Assembly: GCA_963739095.1 (NCBI GenBank)
Contig: CAVTZF010000029.1
Coordinates: 1-64,000 of the forward strand
Source: JACVRW01 sp963739095
Lineage (GTDB): Bacteria; Actinomycetota; Thermoleophilia; Solirubrobacterales; Thermoleophilaceae
DNA length: 64,000 nucleotides
Direction of reading: 5' to 3'
Shown here piece after piece: positions 58,978-64,000 of this stretch (position 1 is the first letter of the stretch; each line of letters starts with the position of its first letter). The position numbers were made by a program, and so were the translations under genes. The notes under the pieces are model-generated. The model saw only the letters and a program-made list of their open reading frames with translations, ran no database searches and was not told the DNA's origin.

Positions 58978-59000
58978 TCGCTGTGGAGGCGCCGATACCA

Positions 59001-60263
59001 GTGGATTTCAGGCTCAACGACGAACAGCTCGAGTTCCAGCGGACCTGCCGGCGGTTCGCGGAGGAGGTCATCCGCCCGGTCGCGGCGCAGTACGACCGCG
59101 ATGAGGGCGTGCCGTGGGACGTCATCAAGGCCGCCCGCGAGTGGGGCCTGCACGGCATGGACCAGATCACGAAGGTCGGCTCGGACCCGGACGGCATCCT
59201 GGGCTGCATCTACGCCGAGGAGCTCCACTGGGGCTGCGCCGGAATCGCGCTCGCGATCTCGGGCGGTTCGCTCGCGGCGGCGGGAATCGCCGCCTCCGGC
59301 ACGCCTGAGCAGATCGGGCGCTGGGTGCCCGAGTGCTTCGGCACCGGCGACGAGATCAAGCTCGGCGCCTACGCGGTCACCGAGCCCAGCGCAGGCTCCG
59401 ACGTGCGCTCGCTGCGCACGACCGCTGTGCTCGACGGCGATACCCATGCGGGCACAGGCGAGTGGGTACTGAACGGCACCAAGGTCTTCATCACGAACGG
59501 CGGCATCGCCGACGTGACCGTGGTCGTCGCGACCGTCGACAAGGAGCTTGGCCACCGCGGTCACGCATCGTTCGTCGTCCCGAAGGACACGCCCGGCCTG
59601 TCGATGGGCAAGAAGGAGTCGAAGCTCGGCATCCGCGCCTCGCAGACGACCGAGGTGATCCTCGAGGACTGCCGCGTCCCGATGGACCACCTGCTGGGCG
59701 GCTACGAGAAGCTCCAGCGCAAGCTCGAGCGCGCGCGCTCGGGTGAGTCGACGGGCCGCTCCTCGAACGCGCTCGCGACCTTCGAGATCACGCGTCCGCT
59801 CGTGGGCGCCTCGGCGCTCGGCATCGCGCAGGCAGCCTACGAATGGACGCTCGGCTATCTCGAGGGGCGCTCCGAGAACGACGTGCCGCTGCTCGAGCAG
59901 CAGCGCATCCAGCAGACGCTCGCCGACGTCGCGACCGAAATCGAAGCGGCGCGCCTGCTCGTCTGGCGCGCGGCCTGGATGGGCCGCAACGGCGTGCCGA
60001 TGACGGCCGGCCAGGGCTCGATGTCGAAGCTCAAGGCCGGTGACGTCGCGATGTGGGCGACCACGACGCTGATGGACCTCGTCGGCCCCTACGCCCAGAC
60101 CACCGACTGCCCGCTCGAGAAGTGGTTCCGGGACGCGAAGATCTACCAGATCTTCGAGGGCACGGCCCAGGTCCAGCGGCTGGTCGTCTCGCGGATGCAG
60201 CGTGCCGACTACCAGCGCCGTCTGGAGGAGGCCGCGGCGACGCTCGAGGAGGCCGCCGCCTAG
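59001..60263 (+). CDS. Acyl-CoA dehydrogenase 4
   Basis: A 420-residue FAD-dependent dehydrogenase with all motifs intact: LGAYAVTEPSAGSDVRSLRT near residue 120, WVLNGTKVFITNGGIADVTV, and the catalytic Glu in YQIFEGTAQVQRLVVSRMQ at the C-terminus. FRLNDEQLEFQRTCRRFAEE begins the N-terminal helix domain. GTG at 59001 is favoured by GGAGG eleven bases upstream; another GTG at 58983 is possible. Control by the palindrome at 58962 is expected. Probably a general short- or medium-chain enzyme of beta-oxidation. Confidence 0.9.
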   Translation: MDFRLNDEQLEFQRTCRRFAEEVIRPVAAQYDRDEGVPWDVIKAAREWGLHGMDQITKVGSDPDGILGCIYAEELHWGCAGIALAISGGSLAAAGIAASGTPEQIGRWVPECFGTGDEIKLGAYAVTEPSAGSDVRSLRTTAVLDGDTHAGTGEWVLNGTKVFITNGGIADVTVVVATVDKELGHRGHASFVVPKDTPGLSMGKKESKLGIRASQTTEVILEDCRVPMDHLLGGYEKLQRKLERARSGESTGRSSNALATFEITRPLVGASALGIAQAAYEWTLGYLEGRSENDVPLLEQQRIQQTLADVATEIEAARLLVWRAAWMGRNGVPMTAGQGSMSKLKAGDVAMWATTTLMDLVGPYAQTTDCPLEKWFRDAKIYQIFEGTAQVQRLVVSRMQRADYQRRLEEAAATLEEAAA

Positions 60264-60303
60264 CGGCCTCCGGGGCAACCACCCGGGCGTATCCTCGGGT
60301 CCA

Positions 60304-61209
60304 GTGGTAGCCCCGCTCGCTCACGTTGGGAGCGGCGTCTTCGAGCCGCTCCAGCTGCTGCCGCCATTCGTGGCGCTGCTCGCGTACGCGCTGCGGGCGC
60401 GCACGCTGCACGACCAGGGACGGCCGGTCCCGCCGCTCCGCATGGGCTCCTTCGCGCTCGGCGTCGCGCTCGTCATCGCCGGCCTCACGACTCCGCTCGC
60501 CCACCTCGGCGGCGAGCTGGTCCTCGCGCACATGGGGCAGCACCTGCTGATCGCGGACCTGGGCGCGCTCTTCATCGTCCTCGGGCTCACCGGGCCGGTG
60601 CTGCAGCCGCTGCTCGCGACGCGCCTCGCCCGCAGCCTGCGCTTCCTGGCGCACCCGGTCGTTGCCTTCACGCTCTGGGCGCTCGACCTCTACGTCTGGC
60701 ACATCCCGGCGTTCTACGAGGCGTCGATCAACTCACCCGCCGTACACGCGCTGCAGCACACGACCTTCGTGTTCTTCGGGATCACCATGTGGTTCGCGCT
60801 GCTCGGGCCGCTGCCCCAGCCGGCCTGGTTCGGCAACGGCGCCAAGCTTCTCTACATCGTCGCGGTGCGGCTCACCGCTGCCCTGCTCGGCAACGTCTTC
60901 GTGTGGTCGGAGAGCGTCTTCTACCCCGACTACCGCCCGGGTCAGGCGAGCTGGGACATCACCCCGCTCGAGGACCAGGGGATCGCCGGCACGCTGATGA
61001 TGATCGAGGGCAGCATCGTCACCATCGTGCTGCTCGGCTGGCTCTTCCTGAAGGCGGCGCGCGAGAGCGAGGAGCGCCAGGAGCTGGTCGAGCTCGCGAG
61101 CGCGCGCGGAATCGAGCTGAGCGAGCGCCGCGTCGCGCGCGCCGTGGCGGCCGGCCGCGGCGACGAGCTTCGCCGCCGGCTCGACGAGGGCGCGCCGCTG
61201 CCCGGTTAG
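60304..61209 (+). CDS. CtaG-like cytochrome c oxidase assembly membrane protein
   Basis: A 301-residue integral membrane protein of the caa3-type CtaG family: LPPFVALLAYALRARTL, LGGELVLAHMGQHLLIADLG (paired His), FTLWALDLYVWHIPAFYEAS, NSPAVHALQHTTFVFFGITM and LLGNVFVWSESVFYPDYRPG. The repeated histidines likely bind copper for oxidase assembly. The C-terminal ~45 residues are charged and helical. GTG at 60304 is used; the space to the preceding stop is 40 bp and has no clear Shine-Dalgarno. No oxidase genes are in the window. Confidence 0.85.
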   Translation: MVAPLAHVGSGVFEPLQLLPPFVALLAYALRARTLHDQGRPVPPLRMGSFALGVALVIAGLTTPLAHLGGELVLAHMGQHLLIADLGALFIVLGLTGPVLQPLLATRLARSLRFLAHPVVAFTLWALDLYVWHIPAFYEASINSPAVHALQHTTFVFFGITMWFALLGPLPQPAWFGNGAKLLYIVAVRLTAALLGNVFVWSESVFYPDYRPGQASWDITPLEDQGIAGTLMMIEGSIVTIVLLGWLFLKAARESEERQELVELASARGIELSERRVARAVAAGRGDELRRRLDEGAPLPG

Positions 61210-61241
61210 GTGGTCTCCGCCGGCCGGGCCAGGGCGCCACC

Positions 61242-61280
61242 GTCCTGACTTATGCGCCTTATGGCCGCCAAAGTCAGGAC
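61242..61280. terminator. Long inverted repeat after ctaG-like gene
   Basis: GTCCTGACTT (61242-61251) and AAGTCAGGAC (61271-61280) are perfect 10-bp arms around a 19-base loop. It lies 32 bp after the ctaG-like stop and before the convergent SnoaL-like gene. The left arm is part of an 18-base sequence also found at 51718-51735. Confidence 0.5.
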
Positions 61281-61356
61281 AGCTCGCGCCTTGCCGAGGC
61301 ATGCTGCCGAACGAACTTCGATTGCCCCGGATCATCGGGTCGACGGAACGAGCCCC

Positions 61357-61785
61357 TTACCCAGCCCTTGTGCGAGACCGGTGCCCCGCTGCCCGGCTAG
61401 ACCAGAACTCGTCGCTGTACGCGGGCAGCGCATCGACCATCCAGAGCGTTGTGACCCTGCCGTCGCTGACCTCGGCGAGGAAGGCCGCGAAGTTGTGGAG
61501 CGCCCTGCCGTCGCGCTCGGCGCGGATCTCGACCATCGTCATCACGCGCTCGTCGTCGACCGGCAGCACCTGCGTGACCCGCAGGCTGCCGCCCGCCGCG
61601 TGCAGATCGGGGAGCCGGCTCAGGTACTCGTCGCGACCGCGGAGCTCGTCGACGCCGGCGGCGGCGTTCGTGACGTATGCGGTCAGGTCGTCGGCCAGCA
61701 GGTCGCGGAAGCCGTCGAGGTTGCCCGCGCCGTAGGTCTCGAAGAGCCGCCGCGCGAAGGCGGTGAGGTCGTCAGAGGTTGTCAC
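61357..61785 (-). CDS. SnoaL-like / NTF2-fold protein
   Basis: 142 residues: DDLTAFARRLFETYGAGNLD, FRDLLADDLTAYVTNAAAGV, RGRDEYLSRLPDLHAAGGSL and MTMVEIRAERDGRALHNFAA. This helix-then-curved-sheet pattern is that of SnoaL/NTF2-fold proteins, which include cyclases, isomerases and binding proteins. It starts 14 bp inside the end of the marR gene on the same strand, so it is part of that operon. Ligand unknown. Confidence 0.75.
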   Translation of the reverse strand: MTTSDDLTAFARRLFETYGAGNLDGFRDLLADDLTAYVTNAAAGVDELRGRDEYLSRLPDLHAAGGSLRVTQVLPVDDERVMTMVEIRAERDGRALHNFAAFLAEVSDGRVTTLWMVDALPAYSDEFWSSRAAGHRSRTRAG

Positions 61786-62267
61786 CGGTCTCCAGTTCCC
61801 GTGCTCGCCGTTCGTTGACCTCGACTGCCATCTCGAGGAAGCGGCTGATCGTCTGGATGTCCTCGTCCGTCAGCTGCTCGATGTAGTCGCGGGCGTACGC
61901 GGCGACCGGGCCGTAGGCCTCGAACGCGAGCTCGCGCGCCTTCGGCGTGAGCTCGACCAGCACTCGCCGGCGATCGGCCTCGTCGCGCGTCCGCGTGACG
62001 AGCTCCATGCTGCTCCAGCCGGTCGAGCACGGTCGTGACAGCTCCGGGGCTGAGGCTGGCGGCCACGGCGAGCTCGCCGGCCGTGAGCCCCTCGTGGACG
62101 TCGAGCAGGTCCAGGCAGCGCCCGTCGGTCAGGTTGATCCCGGTCATCCGGCTGAACGCGTCATCCATCTTGTCCGACGCGATCTGCTGGAGCCGTGTGA
62201 GCCGGACCATCTCCTGGAGGGCGGCCTGGCGCTCCTTCGTCATGGGTGTCGGAATTTCATTTGACAT
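61772..62267 (-). CDS. MarR-family transcriptional regulator (frameshifted)
   Basis: About 164 residues when joined. The N-terminal half (QEMVRLTRLQQIASDKMDDA, DLLDVHEGLTAGELAVAASL, SPGAVTTVLDRLE) is in one frame, and the wing and C-terminal helices (LVTRTRDEADRRRVLVELTP, KARELAFEAYGPVAAYARDY) are in another. Dropping one C near 62015 (GAGCAGC to GAGAGC) joins them as DRLESMELVTRTRD with normal MarR spacing. It is divergent from the ABC exporter genes, a usual place for a drug-responsive MarR. Two TTCGAA-type palindromes lie in the shared promoter. Error or real inactivation cannot be told apart. Confidence 0.75.
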
Positions 62268-62305
62268 TCGAACGTTTCGATGTTTAAATCATTCGAAGTT
62301 CGAAT
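62266..62305. promoter_or_regulatory. MarR operator pair, ATTCGAA-type palindromes
   Basis: ATTCGAACGTTTCGAT (62266-62281, imperfect) overlaps the marR start, and ATTCGAAGTTCGAAT (62291-62305, perfect around one central base) lies 33 bp before the ABC gene. The stretch is AT-rich compared with its surroundings. Typical MarR-type arrangement. Confidence 0.6.
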
Positions 62306-62337
62306 CATCTTACACCCGAAGGAGTCAAGGAGCAAAC

Positions 62338-63347
<1,010 letters not shown>

Positions 63348-63348
<1 letters not shown>

Positions 63349-64000
63349 TGACTGCCCTTCGGCACACCCGCTACATGACCGCGACCCACCTGCTGCAGCT
63401 CTGGCGGCAGCCGTGGTGGATCGCCGTGACCCTGGTGCAGCCGGTCGTCTGGCTGCTCCTGTTCGGCTCGCTGTTCAAGGTCGTCGCGGACATCCCCGGC
63501 TTCGGCAGCGAGTCCTACATCGAGTACCTGGCTCCCGGGATCGTCGTGATGACGGCGTTCTTCTCCGCCGGCTGGAGCGGCATGCCCGTGATCGAGGATC
63601 TCGACCGCGGCGTGACCGACCGGCTGCTGACGACCCCGATCAGCCGCGGCGCGCTGATCGCGGGCCGCGTGGCGCAGAACTCGGTGACGATCGCGATCCA
63701 GTCGTTCATCATCGTCGGCATCGCGCTCGCCGCGGGCGCCGGCTTCCCGAACGGAGTCCCCGGCGTGCTCGCGTTGGTGGGCGTGGCGGTACTGATCGGT
63801 GCCTGCTTCGGGACGCTGTCGATCGGCTTCGCGCTGACGGCGCGCAAGGAGGAGACGCTGATCGCGACGCTGACGTTCCTGCAACTGCCGCTCACGTTCC
63901 TGTCGTCGACGTTCATACAGCCGGGCCTGATGCCGGACTGGATGCGCACCGTCTCGAACTTCAACCCGCTCGAGTGGGCGGTCGAGGCGGCACGCGCGGC
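63348..64000 (+). CDS. ABC-2 type permease, truncated at window edge
   Basis: The ATG overlaps the ATPase stop (TGATG). The visible 217 residues start MTALRHTRYMTATHLLQLWR and contain membrane segments such as PVVWLLLFGSLF, YLAPGIVVMTAFFSAGW, the conserved RGVTDRLLTTPISRGALIAG, and VLALVGVAVLIGACFGTLSI, as in DrrB-type permeases. It runs in frame to the right edge, where the sequence ends at the NPLEWAVEAAR motif, so about 30-40 residues are missing. Partner of the DrrA-like ATPase. Confidence 0.88.

Overview
This is a high-GC (about 70%), densely packed bacterial chromosome segment. The block radA ... disA-carD-ispD-ispF-cysS-rlmB-sigH-type sigma, the ECF sigma/zinc-finger anti-sigma pair, the F420-type luciferase-like oxidoreductase and the many paralogous acyl-CoA dehydrogenases all point to Actinomycetota. 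A deep-branching lineage such as Thermoleophilia (Solirubrobacterales/Gaiellales) is my best inference. I see no insertion sequence, phage gene or CRISPR array. Four genes (first HAL-like gene, cysS, plsC-gpsA, marR) are each broken by one single-base indel. Because cysS is normally essential, consensus error is the leading explanation for these.

Layout. 0-5 kb: a small lipoprotein and two secreted paralogues with the histidine/phenylalanine ammonia-lyase fold but without the Ala-Ser-Gly cofactor triad. 5-15 kb: a one-carbon cluster with a GcvT-like protein, a TMAO-demethylase (Tdm)-like DUF1989-GcvT protein, a phosphoribulokinase-like kinase, a LysR regulator, serine-glyoxylate aminotransferase, a malyl-CoA-lyase-like enzyme, a PhyH dioxygenase and a methenyl-THF cyclohydrolase-like protein. 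15-18.7 kb: a DEDDh/GIY-YIG nuclease, two tiny genes and radA. 18.7-29.6 kb: a methylamine module with an Amt transporter and small membrane proteins, a GAF/PucR regulator, an antiporter, gmaS and mgsABC. It sits exactly between radA and disA, which are neighbours in many other bacteria. 29.7-39.4 kb: the conserved disA-to-sigH block, interrupted by a TPR protein and an amidase, and closed by tRNA-Thr(UGU). 39.5-48 kb: phospholipid synthesis, two ECF sigma modules, a rhomboid protease, a cobalamin-binding protein and a CNNM/CBS protein. 47.9-60.3 kb: beta-oxidation genes (hydroxyacyl-CoA dehydrogenase, thiolase, four acyl-CoA dehydrogenases, TetR) with a Ser/Thr kinase and an F420 enzyme. 60.3-64 kb: a CtaG-like protein, a SnoaL-like protein, a broken marR and a DrrAB-type ABC exporter cut by the window edge.

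How the genes work together. Tdm-like demethylation of TMAO, Amt import, gamma-glutamylmethylamide synthetase and N-methylglutamate synthase outline the N-methylglutamate route of methylated-amine use. The released C1 units can enter tetrahydrofolate (GcvT-like proteins, FchA) and possibly a serine-cycle-like assimilation (aminotransferase, malyl-CoA lyase). Two sets of palindromic sites bind the cluster together. TGGACGAATTCGTCCA-type sites lie in the gcvT-like/tdm and phyH/fchA divergent promoters. TGTG-N7-CACA sites occur twice in the amt/pucR promoter and twice in the gmaS/mgsA promoter. Trimethylamine monooxygenase, dimethylamine monooxygenase and N-methylglutamate dehydrogenase are not in this window.
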